DNA from: Hippophae tibetana
Lineage: Eukaryota > Streptophyta > Magnoliopsida > Rosales > Elaeagnaceae
NCBI GenBank assembly: GCA_037013495.1
Contig: CM072805.1
Coordinates: 20,362,669-20,426,668 of the forward strand
DNA length: 64,000 nt
Reading direction: 5' to 3'
The position numbers and the translations under genes are program-made. The stretch's first letter is position 1. Every line of letters starts with the position of its first letter. The notes beneath the pieces are model-generated. The model searched no databases. It was not told where the DNA came from and saw only the letters and a list, made by a program, of their open reading frames with translations. This document shows positions 11,455 to 23,800 of the stretch, piece after piece.

Positions 11455-12270
11455 CATATTATATTATATCTGTAAAGCTTATTGATTTTCTTTACCTGTC
11501 TCTCAAATCTCGCTCTCTCCCCCCTGTTCAGCTTCTCTCTTAAGACTCTTTATTGTCTCACTTTCTCTCTCCATGTGAGGCTTTCTTTCGAATTCGCTTT
11601 TTGTAAGAAGACTGTAGATTCTTTGCCGCTTTAATTTCCCAATTCGAAGATATATACCTCTTCGAGCTCCGTAAGAATTTAGCGTCCCGTTTCCCCGATA
11701 AATCCCATCATTTTTCAGGTAATTGATGTCTGTCAGCGCTTTGACAGCAGCTTTAGTTAGCCCTCTGCTGGTCAAATTAGGGTTTGCTTTGGTTGAGTGT
11801 ATGCCTCTCCGTTTTCTTCCTTTTTTTATTTTTTATTTTTATGGCTTTGTTTGCATCTGATTAGATCTCACTTCCTGGGTTCCTGTCATTATTGTTGAAG
11901 TTATATTCCATAAGCCTATGTTGCTCTGAATATTCTATAAGGTTGTTTTCTAATACTCTGTTACTCTTGTATCAAATCTGGGTGCTTTTTGCAGAGCTTG
12001 AATGGCAGTGTGTGGTTAGGGTTTTCATTATTTTTTGACTTATTGTAGATTTCTGTAGCTAAACTCTATTGTGTGTTTTTTTCCCCTTCATTCGTATTGC
12101 AGACCAATTCCGTGTGGTTGCAAGGATAATATATTCATTTTGTGGCTTGAAGAACCAAGAATCTGAGTTTGGATGCTTTGCTTTTGTTTTGAACTAGTTA
12201 ACATTTTTAGAATTTCATTGTTGTTAAGGGTTAAGTAAGGGTGTATCTTAGAGTTTCGGATATTTTTTAG
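11455..12270 (+). promoter_or_regulatory. bZIP gene promoter end and 5' leader
   Basis: A TATA-like run (about 11456-11470) is followed by pyrimidine-rich DNA (11499-11575, ctctcccccctgttcagc) typical of plant transcript starts. A possible 5' UTR intron runs from a CAG/GTAATTG donor near 11718 to a TTGCAG/ACC acceptor near 12102. This fits the common habit of plant regulatory genes, but is inferred from splice words only. Several short upstream ATGs occur, so the exact leader is not settled. Confidence 0.45.
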
Positions 12271-15162
12271 ATGGATAAGGACAAGTCTCCTGGCCATGGT
12301 GGAGGTTTACCGCCTCCATCAAGTCGTTATTCAGGTTTTCCACCGGCTGGAGGTAGTTTCAGTGTGAAGCCTGAGCCATCTTCCTCGGGATTCCCTCCAT
12401 TGCTTTCAGGTGCTGGCTCTGACTCAGGTCATTTTGGTCATGGAATTTCAACTGATTCTAGTCGCTTTAGCCATGACATTAGCCGAATGCCAGATAACCC
12501 GCCAAGGAATCTGGGTCATAGAAGAGCCCATTCGGAAATTCTGACTCTTCCTGATGATATTAGCTTTGATAGTGATCTTGGTGTGGTAGGTGGTGCGGAT
12601 GGTCCTTCTTTTTCAGATGAGACTGATGAGGACTTGTTCTCTATGTATCTTGATATGGATAAGTTCAATTCTTCATCTGCTACTTCAGCTTTCCAAGTGG
12701 GTGAGCCATCTTCTGGTGCACTAACACCAGCAATAGCATCTGGTTCAGCAACTTCTGCAGAGAACATTACTGGATCTTCAAATGAGAGACCAAGAGTTAG
12801 GCATCAACATAGCCAGTCCATGGATGGATCAACAAGCATCAAACCGGAAATGCTTGTCTCTGCTTCGGAAGATATTTCTGCAGCTGATTCTAAGAAAGCA
12901 ATATCTGCTGCAAAGCTTGCTGAGCTTGCACTAATTGATCCTAAGCGAGCAAAGAGGTATGTGTTTACAAGGAAACTGAATTGAACATTGAAAGTAATTG
13001 TTTTATGATTCAATATCAACTAAGAACATTGGTAGTATTATTGTTTATTCGCTTTGTCCAAAATTGAAACATATGCATAATATATGTCATTCTTAGGTAT
13101 TAGTGAACGAGACCATAGAATTATCATTCAAATACCTTGTACACTTTTACCAACTTTAAAATCTTTTGTTTTCGGGGATCATCCTGCATATACTTATTGT
13201 GCAATGCATGCAAAAAGTATGTATTTATGCATCTAATATCCTTGTATTTTGTGATTCAGGCGGTGGTTTAAAAGTTCATTATTAATTGTCTTATTATACT
13301 CAAGCATGGTTACAAAAGTTACATTATAAATCCCTCCCCCTTTCCCTCCCTCCCTCCTCTTCTTCTATTGTTTATATTCTAAATTTCTAGTTTGAAGAAT
13401 TATTAAAAATTTTGGTCTTTACGGCCTTCTACAATGTTTATGGGATTCATCATTTATGATGTTAGAAAACTAGGCCTTTTATGTACCTTCTTCAAACTTG
13501 TTTTGTTTTGTCTGGAAAATCATATTAAAAAAAAGCATTTTGAGTGGAAAGACATGTTAAGTACATTTTTGCCCCATGTAATAGAATCTGGGCAAATAGA
13601 CAATCTGCTGCTAGGTCAAAGGAAAGGAAGATGCGGTACATTTCTGAGCTTGAAAGGAAAGTTCAGAATTTGCAAACAGAAGCAACTTCCTTGTCTGCTC
13701 AGTTGACTTTATTGCAGGTAAATCACATTTCTTAGTATATTCTTGATATTTTTTTGATAGGAAGAAAGTACAAGGAATCTGAAGCATTTTAGTTTCAGAA
13801 TTAAAGCTGATTGGATGCCTGTTATTGATGTTTACCAACAATTAATTTCTGATGCTTTTGTTTAGATAATTTTATTTTCAAGTATTGAACCTATTGTATA
13901 CTGAGGAAAATTTTTATTTTTTTCTTGTTGACTTCTCATGGCAGCGAGATACCAATGGTCTGACCGTGGAAAACAGTGAATTGAAATTACGCTTGCAGTC
14001 AATGGAGCAACAGGTTCACCTGCAAGATGGTATGTTCTTGTCTTCTTTGTTTAAAAGAAAAGGCTAGTTAAAATGCTTCTTTCTACCTATAATTTCATAG
14101 TTTGAATCTCAAGAGATAGTCATAGATTTTGGACATTGACTTAGAATAAGACAGATTCACCACTGTTAACCCTATAATTTCATAGTTTGAATCTCAAGAG
14201 ATAGTCATAGATTTTGGACATTGACTTAGAATAAGACAGATTCACCACTGTTCACCCTATAATTTCATAGTTTGAATCTCAAGAGATAGTCATAGATTGA
14301 TTCACCACTGTTAACCCTATAATTTCATAGTTCTTTACCATTCGTGTTGGAGTATGATGGAGGTTTTATCCTGCAAAAGATGTCGATGAGGAGACCACTT
14401 AAAGGGTAGCCATAGACTATAGTTGATTTTAGTTTCTTGCACAAGTTTATTTATCTTCTTTTAAGAATCAAAGTTTGAAGTTCCTTTGACTTTATATGTT
14501 GGATTCCACAAAATACACACAAAGAACGGAACCTACATTTCTCAGTGTAAGCTTTAAGCTTTTAAGAGCGCTCCTCTTGAAGTAAACTTTAAGTGACATT
14601 TGGTGTCGAATTATGCCGGTAGACTTCTTGGATACCTGGCTGCACTCTTCTATACTTTTTTCTCTGATGATTACATAGGTGCGTAATTCCATTTTACTGA
14701 ACACCCCCATCCCCTGCACACACAAGAATAAAAGATTAGCATCTGCCTATAACAATTTCTTTAATTTTTTCCTCCTTGACTTTTGTGGTAGCACTCAACG
14801 ATGCACTTAAGGAGGAAATTCAACATTTGAAAGTGTTGACTGGCCATTTGCCAAATGGCGAACCTATGATGAACTATGGTGGTTTTGGAGTTGGCCAATA
14901 TTATCCTAACAACCAAGCCATGCACACTCTTCTAACTACACAGCAACTTCAACAGCTCCAGATTCATTCTCAGAAGCAGCAGCACCAATTTCAACAGCAT
15001 CAGTTACATCAACTCCAGCAGCAACAAATGCATCAGCAACAAGATCAACAGCAGCAATCGCAACAAAAGCTAAGTGGGGACACAAAAATGAGAGGAACGT
15101 TGCCATCTAGTCAGAAAGAGAACACAGCCGATGTTCATTCAAATGCAACTATGGACTGTTGA
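12271..15162 (+). CDS. Group I bZIP transcription factor (PosF21/RF2a/VIP1-like)
   Basis: Exons 12271-12956, 13585-13717, 13945-14029 and 14792-15162 join in phase (GT-AG borders) into 424 residues. The DNA-binding basic region is [17 protein letters not shown] (about 231-247). It shows N-x7-K, where Lys takes the place of the usual Arg, a mark of group I plant bZIPs. A leucine zipper follows with Leu at 251, 258, 265, 272, 279 and 286, Met at 293, and Leu at 307 and 314. The N-terminal half holds a conserved HRRAHSEI motif (Ser about 88, a likely kinase/14-3-3-type site) and [11 protein letters not shown]. The C-terminus is rich in Gln and His (about 345-395). Known relatives bind DNA as dimers in the nucleus, and some shuttle with 14-3-3 proteins in osmotic, gibberellin or vascular responses. 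Which paralog this is cannot be told. The start is the first ATG of the conserved MDKDKSP N-terminus. Confidence 0.95.
14086..14335 (+). repeat. Tandem repeat in bZIP intron 3
   Basis: An 85-bp unit starting cctataatttcatagtttga begins at 14086, 14171 and 14256. A fourth start lies at 14316, because the third unit has lost about 25 bp. The full units are nearly identical, indicating recent expansion. It lies within the 762-bp intron between exons 3 and 4. Confidence 0.9.
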
Positions 15163-15839
15163 GCTATGCATTAGGGTAAATTACTGATGAGATAATCAAT
15201 TTTCAATATGGTAGTTAATAGTCACGTCATCACATGTAACATTCCACACTCCACTCTCTGGCTCTTTTCATCCGTTTAGGTATGGACATCCATATGAAAC
15301 TGGCGTAGGTTTCTCTATGGAAGATTTTAGTTCGAGATCGAATTGGTTACTTATTTTATGCTGCCATAGTTCCTGCACCCTATGCTAGTTAATTTGTTAG
15401 TAATATTTATTTGGTTGAAGTATAATAACGCTGGTTTTTAAATTTTATCAGATTTAATATTTTTTTGAGGTAAAATTACGTTTATTATTTTAGTTCAAGG
15501 ATTAATTATGTTTAAAAATTAAGGGGTTAAATAATAATGCAGAAAAATTAATTTTTTTAACATTAATTTTGATTATTATAGTACAATTTATTGTAACTTT
15601 TAAATTTGAATTAACTATGTTAATTTTTTTTTTTTAAAAAAGATGTAGGTGTATTATTTTTTTAAAAATAAAATTAAAGTTTTAGGGATTAATAGTTCAG
15701 TTCAGATTATTTATGGGATAAAGGATATTAGGAATTCTTATAGTTTTGAAATAAAGTGCATAAAATTTTTATAGTTAAAATGGTAAGAAAGTATTGTAGT
15801 ATAATTTATTCATTTTTGGTTCTTGTAAGTGTTCCATCT
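15163..15839 (+). other. bZIP 3' UTR and A+T-rich flank
   Basis: This follows the bZIP stop. The first 250-300 bp have mixed composition as expected of a 3' UTR. From about 15425 the DNA becomes very A+T-rich, with no coding signal. No clean poly(A) signal could be chosen. Confidence 0.4.
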
Positions 15840-16330
15840 AATCTCCCTTTTTTGCATGTAACCTATTTATTTATAATAACTTTTAGATTTACACTAGGTT
15901 ATTGGTAATCACATTTTCTTACATATTTTATATTTTGATTTCTTTATTATTGTTTCTTATAATTTTATCACTATCACTTTATTTTTTAATTTTTTTTTAC
16001 CTTTATGTCCTTATTTTTTCCTTACAATGTAGTCCTTTTGTTTTTTATTTTACACTTTGCTCCCATTATCTTTTTATACTTTTTAAGTTTAATTTCAAGT
16101 TTACATCAAATTTTGGATCAAATGTGTGAAAATTAAAAAGTAAAGTAATCAAATTATAAAAAATAAAAATAAGGTTACTAAAGCATGAAAATTTAAAAAA
16201 TAAAGTGAAATAAAAATAAATAATAAGAGATCAAATTGTAGAATATAGAAAATATATGTCATTTATGTAGGCAGCCTCAAAAATATATATGCCATTTGTA
16301 TAGTTTACCTATTTTTTCTGAGATAGTGGG
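15840..16330. mobile_element. Hairpin-like A+T-rich repeat (MITE-like), copy 1
   Basis: The left arm (about 15905-16085) and right arm (about 16125-16260) are roughly reverse complements of one another, with a short centre (aatttcaagtttacatcaaa at 16091). The same centre and arms occur at 26340-26760 in an ETF-QO intron. The imperfect long palindrome and lack of coding capacity suggest a MITE-like or foldback element. Exact ends and target duplication are not resolved. Confidence 0.55.
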
Positions 16331-16579
16331 ATTATCTAAATGGTATTTTATTTGTTTTTTTCACTAAACGTACATGTTGCTTTAGTTAATCATCTTGCAA
16401 CCAGATGTGTTCATTTGGAATTTACGCTGCAATAAAAGTTTTTATACAAGAAATAAGTTCGCAAGGAGCGACAGTTTAAGCTATATCACTTGATACTTGT
16501 GTTTAAGAAAAAGAAAAAGAAAGCGATTTGATTATTTCTTGAGTTTAATATGAATGGACAATAAAAAGGACCGAAAAAA

Positions 16580-16920
16580 AAAATAAAGCGCATAATTAAT
16601 TTTTAAATTTTAATTAAATATATAAATAGATATTTAAATTTTTAAAACTTACAATTTGATTCTTAAATTTTTAAAACTTGTCCCTAAATTTCTAAATCTT
16701 ATAATTTAATTTCTAAATTTTTAAAATTTTACATATAATTTTTAACTTGATTATTAAAATAAATATTTGTGAATTAAAAATTTAAGAACTATGTATGAAG
16801 TTTTAAAAAAAATTTAAACTAAATAGTATGATTTAAATATTTAAAGATTTAATGTAAAGTTTTAAAAATTTGAGAACTAAATTATATATTTTAAAAATTT
16901 TAATCCGTGTGAATTATTAA
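16580..16920. repeat. Second A+T-rich imperfect palindrome
   Basis: Phrases such as aatttttaaaacttacaatt on the left are mirrored on the right by aaagttttaaaaatttgaga and similar. This gives an imperfect inverted repeat around about 16770. It may be a decayed foldback element; the low complexity makes the call weak. Confidence 0.35.
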
Positions 16921-17293
16921 AATTTTGAGATAAATGAAACATTTTAATCACACAATGAAAAAAAAACCAATTTCTTTTTTCTCAAAATTAATACATTTTA
17001 ATTAAAAGTTTCAACCTTTTTTTTTAAATTATTGTGAGATGATAGATAAAGTTTATTTTTGTCTTCATCTTAAATCTAGACTTGACTGGCTGTTGATCAA
17101 GATTGGGTAGTCGTTGAAAGGTTAATTGACCATTGATCAAGTTGATTGGTGTTGACCAACCTTGATTCTGATCAAGTTCTTTGAATGTGACACGTGGCTC
17201 TTAATAGTTGTGAGTGTATTTTCCAGAGTATTATGATGTATATAAAACGATTAGCTTGTACGGTCCAATTTAACGAATTGATCTGATATATTT

Positions 17294-17370
17294 TCTTCTC
17301 TCTCTCTCTCTCTCTCTCTGATCTTGCTTCATTGATTTTCTCAGTTTATCATATATATATATATATATAA
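17294..17370. repeat. (CT)n and (AT)n microsatellites
   Basis: A TC/CT run at about 17297-17320 and an AT run at about 17352-17369 lie 500 bp beyond the ETF-QO stop. Just before them (17085-17200) there are several TGATCAAG and TTGACC words in a short stretch. Confidence 0.85.
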
Positions 17371-17861
17371 TTCTAGACTTCTTATTGTACGCTCATACCA
17401 ATCAATGAACGCCACATCATGCTCATAAGCTATTTAGTTGGAGAAAATCTTATATACCTACCCTATGTTATTAATATCCTTGATTCTGTTACTTTCTACA
17501 CTTTAATAAAAACGGAAAACTAAGATAAAATTATTCCACTACATGTCAATAACCCATTATATGCAAGAATATCTCATATACTTAAATCAGGATTTAAAAA
17601 TTTTGCAAGGCAAAATGCAATGAATGATAAAGAGCAGAATAAATATTTTATCTTCTCTCATTGATTGTGTTAATTAAGCAGTAGAGACAAAGGGTGCCCC
17701 TAAATGGAGATCAAAATTGCAATCATAAGGCATTAAAAAGTTTGATTATAGTAAAATACATGTTGAAAATTACAACTGATTTATTTTATTAATTATTTTT
17801 TAAAGGATTAAGGTCATTTCTATTTCTTAACTAGATGGGCAGTAGAAAGAATTTCTTCAGC

Positions 17862-20800
17862 TTACATAACTGAATAGCCAGGGCCACCTCCTCCTTCAGG
17901 CACAGTCCACTTGATGTTTTGCTTTGGGTCTTTGATATCACATGCCTGTAACATATTAGAAGAAAGTCACATAATGCAAGAGTTCAAATATAGTTCTAAA
18001 GCAACAACATTGCGTGCAACACTAGTTTTAAGCATAACACAACCCAAGTTTGTCTTCTCTCTCACCCATATTAAGTGGGGATCTGATATTTTGGAATCAT
18101 AATCTTTCTGAACTTACCTTGCAGTGAAGGCAATTTTGAGCATTGATCTGCAACTTCAGCTGACCCTTCTCATCTGGAACATACCTACAATATCAGTCAA
18201 GGAGTAAATAATAGATATTTCATCTACCGCAAGCCATTTAAAAGACAAGACATCATAATTTGCTGTATTACTCATATACACGTGCAGGACAATATCGTGA
18301 CTCAGGCGCAGCATACTCTGGCAAATTTACAAGTTCAGGAATTTTGGGGTCCCTTAAGCGAAGGTGAGCTGGTTGGTCATGTTCGTGATTTGTGTTGCTC
18401 CTAAGGATACAAATAGATATGTAAAACATCTATGACAAAAGAAACAGGCACATACAAGATATTTAACATTTTAGTAGGGGTTGGTACATTTGAGGCATTT
18501 TATTATTATTTCAGTACCATTTTTTACCCTTATTTTTTTACCCTTATTCTCAACTGATACATTTGGTGTATCCCTATTTGTGTAATTGATACTTATTTTG
18601 ATCAATTTTAACAATAATAATACCTCTAAAGTATCCCACTTTATTGAAATTATTGTTGAAATTAACCAAAATGGGTATCAATAACCTAAATAGTAATACT
18701 CTAAAAATACCAATTAAGAACAAGGGTAAAAAAAAAGTACCGAAATTAGAATAGAGGGTACTTCAAAAGTACCAATTCCTTTTAATCGTGTGTTATTTTT
18801 TAAACACATTACCTTATTTTATCAAGGAAGCAATCTTCTTTTCAAGAAAGAAGAAACCAATTTTCATGCAGAGGGCCACAAAGTATTTAACTCAAAAAGT
18901 AAAATGTAGTGTCCATGTCTCGAGTTTCTTACAGTTACTGCACCCCAGAAATCCTTCAATGTTTAGATGCTAACTTGTCCTTTTATGTGTCTCAACTAAA
19001 GGGCATTGACTGCGTATGCATGTAATTTTTGTATTTGACATAGTTACATGACAATTGGTTATCGATTAGACTCCTAAATAAATAAATAAAATCTTAGCAA
19101 CCTATTACTGAAAAATGTTGGGTGCATCTGTTTGATAATGGGAAGTTTGGAGAGAAGAAAATTTGAGTAAAGATGGTGTTATGCTGAATTGGTCTAGTTC
19201 ATACGAGTGCTCAATATTTGGAAAGGGGATTGAGGATTAATGTTTTACAACAAGCTCTTAATCTTGTTTAACGATAGGGAATTCACACCGGCTCTTTGAC
19301 TTTAAGGGAGCAGCGGTTTCTAGGGCCATCATGTGTAAGTGCCAACACTGGGTTGGTTGAAGCCATCAAAGCCTAAACATGCAACTTCTTCACTAAACTA
19401 AGCATAATATACCTTTCTTTTGTAAAGTAAAAAAGGTCATATTCAGCGGGTTATGTCATCCTTCCTCGTGTTTCCTAATTTAAATTAGCATTAATTGCAA
19501 AGTGAGAAGGGCTATCGGAAAACCTGTGTAAAGAAGTTGGAACATCAAAAGACAACAACCCATCTGGTTTTGGATACTGAATTGGACGGTGTTGTTGGGC
19601 AACCTGCAAATATAGGAACTAAAACATCAGCCCTTTTATGATGAAACATTAATTTTTAGACAAACTGTATATGCTACAGTCAATGAGATTCATTTCCCAG
19701 TTTTGTAATCACAGAGGGCCCAACTGAACCAAAAAGTTATAACGTAATGTGCCTAATACATATAATATCAAAGATAAACCTAATGCCTACTGCCTACAAG
19801 TATTCTTCTAGTCAAAGATGGTCTAAAGGCCACCATTTAAAATCAGATTAAAGGATCATACTGAAAACAGGACCAACGTTACAGTTAAATACAAAAAATT
19901 GGGGTTCCAGGGATTCGAACCACTAGCTCTGGTACGTGTTAATGTGTGTTGGTTATCAATACTTTCAAAGCTTAAGTTGTTAGGAGAGGAATCAACATTA
20001 CATTTATGCATTCTACTACCCGTCAGAAGATTCTTTGGATAACAAAATGAGATTAAGTGGATATTAGCATGCACAATAAAATATTCAAATTTTTTTTTTG
20101 AAAGAAAAATAGTTGATTGTTTCATCTGAAGTTAATAGCAAGGACACAATCATTCCAGAGCCAAATACTGGTTTTTCAAAAAGAAACTCACGTTTGTTGC
20201 TTCATGATCAGGTTTCCCATGCCTCAGAGTGAAGGGAGCCTTTCCTTTTAGTATATAGCTGCCAGATAATATTGGTCAGCAAGGTTTCAACTAGTAAGAA
20301 CTAAATATAGATATAATGGATGTGATAGGCTTCCAGATATCTTACTGTTCAAGAGCACTAATGGCAAGGCCAGGAATAAGCCCATATTCAAATGACTGAA
20401 AGAATAAATATATCCAAAAGATGAAGTGAGAATACTATTCAAAATAACCACAAACTGTAAAATCTACTAAAGATTCCACTAAACCAATACGTTCAGTATC
20501 TTAATTGAAACAACTTTATTTAACTAGAAATAAAATCATAATCCGTAGTATTACATGGGTACACGTAATATCTTATAGTTCCAAACAATGACTAGTAGCG
20601 CAGAACAAAGGAAAACAGAGGGAGTAACCATATGTTTCAAAGTCCAAAAAAAAAAAAAAGATTGAAAAATGAATTTCTACTACCCTTTATCCTATTTATG
20701 TTTATGTGTTAATTAAAATCTAGATTATTATTTGATATTATGTTAGATTATTGTTTTTATTTTTCTAAGTACATTTCGTTTCAAGTCAATTTTCTTGGAT

Positions 20801-23800
20801 AGTATTAATCACAAAAATGCTCATAATTAAATTTATTAAAAATTAAAATGTTTTCCCAAAAAAAAAAAGAGATTAAAATGTTTCTCTTAATTTTTCCATC
20901 GAAGTTAGCCCAAATTAAAATTTATACGGCCCAACTCGATACACAATGAAAAAAAATGGAATTTCGTATTCAAGAGCATGTGATGCTGATGCTCTAAGGT
21001 ATTAGGTTTCTTCCTCTTTACTGTCATTTGATTTCGATATATCAATGGTCATGTCTGACTCATATCTCATACCAGTGTCGGTGTTGATACCTATACGCTG
21101 GGGCAAAGTCGCGAGTCCAAGCAACATATCAGATGGCCAAGTTTCCTTTTTATTTCATTGGAAAAAAGAGACTTTATAATCAGACAATAAATTCTAAATG
21201 GGGTAACAGGTAAAAGAAAAATGGGAAAAGATTGAGATATTATGGTAATCCATTCCATGGTATTTAACTCAACTAAAATGGGTAGCAGCAAAGTAATCAT
21301 CATTTCACATGGTCTATTAATTCAAGGCCAAAAATGCAATCAAAGTTATCAAGAGACAATAACGAAATAATTATTGCCATTCATTTAGACAAAATTAGTA
21401 GGAAATAAATACTCATTAGAATTAAAGAAAGGTAGAGAATTAGTTGCTTTACTCACTGGTCTGTAGTTCCGAGCTCTATATAGTTCTTCCCATATCCATG
21501 AACTCTTTAAATTGTCCCAATAAGCTTCCATGCGTATGCTTTCATGAAGTGCACGAAATGTAGTTTCTGCAGCAAGCATTCCTGTAAGGTATTCCATTAG
21601 GTCATAATCTGTGTAAATGGAATTGGGCCAATCCTGGTAACTAGAGAAACTGGATAAACAGATACCAATTTTTTGCAGTTTCAACAGTAGTAAGCATTTA
21701 AATATCAATAGCTCCAAGATGTTAATTATTATCAATTTGTAAATTACACATGTAAATTTGTTCAGCTGTTACTAATGAAAACATTAGCTTCTGTCAGATG
21801 AAAAAAAACCCCTCATGAAACGAACAATACCTGATTTCATTGCAGTATGTGTTCCCTTTATTTTGGGCACATTTAAGAAGCCAGCTGAACATCCCATAAG
21901 TGCTCCTCCCGGAAAAACTGGATACGGGATAGACTGAAATTTAACTGGTATCATATTTGCATTTGTACAACATTTACCAGTTATACAAAGATTAACCAAG
22001 AAAGGCAATGGGCAAAGAAAAACTGTTCTCTTACTCCTTGCAACTCGTACAGCTAGAAGATCAACTTAAATGACAATTATTAGCACTAAATTAGTTAAAA
22101 CTTTTGACCCTGAAATCTTTGCATTCTTTTATATACATTAACATTTAGAAAATTTTGTCTACCAAACAATTAATGCTAGACTTTGTCACTGTACTAGGGT
22201 GCAGTTGATATTAACAATTACAAGTTAATAGAGAGTTCATATGATCATAGAAAAATAACAAAATCTTCAGATTGGAGTTGTTTTCCGGCTTTTCATCTCT
22301 TATCTAGAACGTGGTTTATAGTGTAACCTCATGTTCGATGAATTTAGAGCCATAGAATTAAATTAAATTATAAAATTTGGCAAATAAAACATACCTGAAA
22401 ACCACCTTCATTTAAAGTGCGAGCACCATACTGAATAACAGTACCACCTTCAAGAATTGGTTCGATCGCAGGATGATGTTTGAATTTCTTTAAGAAAAAA
22501 GAAAAAAAAAAGGTTAGTCAGGTAAAAGTTCAATGGTTATTTGCTAATGCTAATGCTAAGTAAATGACAGAAAAATGGCATAACAGAGAATATGGTAGAA
22601 TTTATCAGATTAATGATAAAAACTTTTTTTTTTAAATAAGAAACATATTATTGTATTTATATTTATAAATAGTTACAAAAATACAAATCATGGACAAGCA
22701 ACTATCTATAAGATTGCCAATTCTTACAAACTCCAACAATTATTAATCAGATTAATGAAAAACATTTAATCCACAAGACCAACAAATATTTGCATATGGG
22801 GATGTTTCTGTAATTGGTTTGATAGCAGGATGATGTCTGAATTTCTTTCAGGAAAAAAGGTTAGTAAGTCAATGATACGCAAATAGCATAGAGAGACTAC
22901 GATAGAAGACAACAGTCAATGGAAAACACAGTCCACAAGATCAGCAATTATTTGCATAGGGAAATATGATTTCAATATTATTACACTCTTCTTATATTGG
23001 TATATTGGTAAGATTTGGCACCTTTGATGTGATACAACCCATACCGTCCATTTAATGGTAAATTTCCAAAACAGGGACTGCTGTCTCAACATTCTTATTT
23101 TGATATGATGGCTTCCATCTTAGAACATAAAACATATTGAAGGAAACCATATAAACGGTAGTTCTACATTCTTTTTTTTCTCTTTCCAGGACGAGAGAAT
23201 CTAAAGGTCGTGGTTAACGCACTCCAACCTTTTCAAATGAAGAGAGAACCAAAGTATCTTCCAGGAAAACATAGAATATGAGAGTGATTATCAACATACA
23301 ACTTCTTAAGTTCTATCGTGGTTTTTGTGGGGTCAGTCTTAGGTAATTTTAACTCATAACTTGGCTGCCTTCACAATGTTCAAAGTAGTTAGTTGCATAG
23401 CAATTCTGGTAGGCCCGTGAAGAATGGGTGTCAATGTTTTTGTTTGGGTGTCAATGTTTTTGTTTGGTTTAGGTTGTTTGGTTTCCCCAAAATAGTGAAA
23501 TTATTCTAAAAACATAAACTATCAACCGAAATATATTCCCTTTATAAATAAATACATAATTTTGTATGAAGCTGAATCTTCGAATAAATTAAAAAAAATG
23601 ATGATGTCAAAGAAAATAGGCAATGATAGATGTAGTCACCCATTACAATCAAATACATATATTTTTATCCACTATGGAAATGTATATTAAGACCTTAGAA
23701 GGATCCTAAAAATACGAAAGAGAGTAAACAAGAATGGAAATAAAATTGACCTGCATGTAGAGTCTAATTATAGTTTATAGTATTAACAGTATAACATACA

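Noticed and set aside
15902..16129. 75-codon plus-strand open frame rich in Phe, Leu and Ile
   Set aside because: It is the T-rich arm of the hairpin-like repeat, not a membrane protein gene.
19895..19990. Possible minus-strand tRNA-derived SINE (GGTTCGAATCC box-B word at about 19911-19921)
   Set aside because: No convincing A box at the right distance, no poly(A) tail and no target duplication seen. A single box-B word is not enough.
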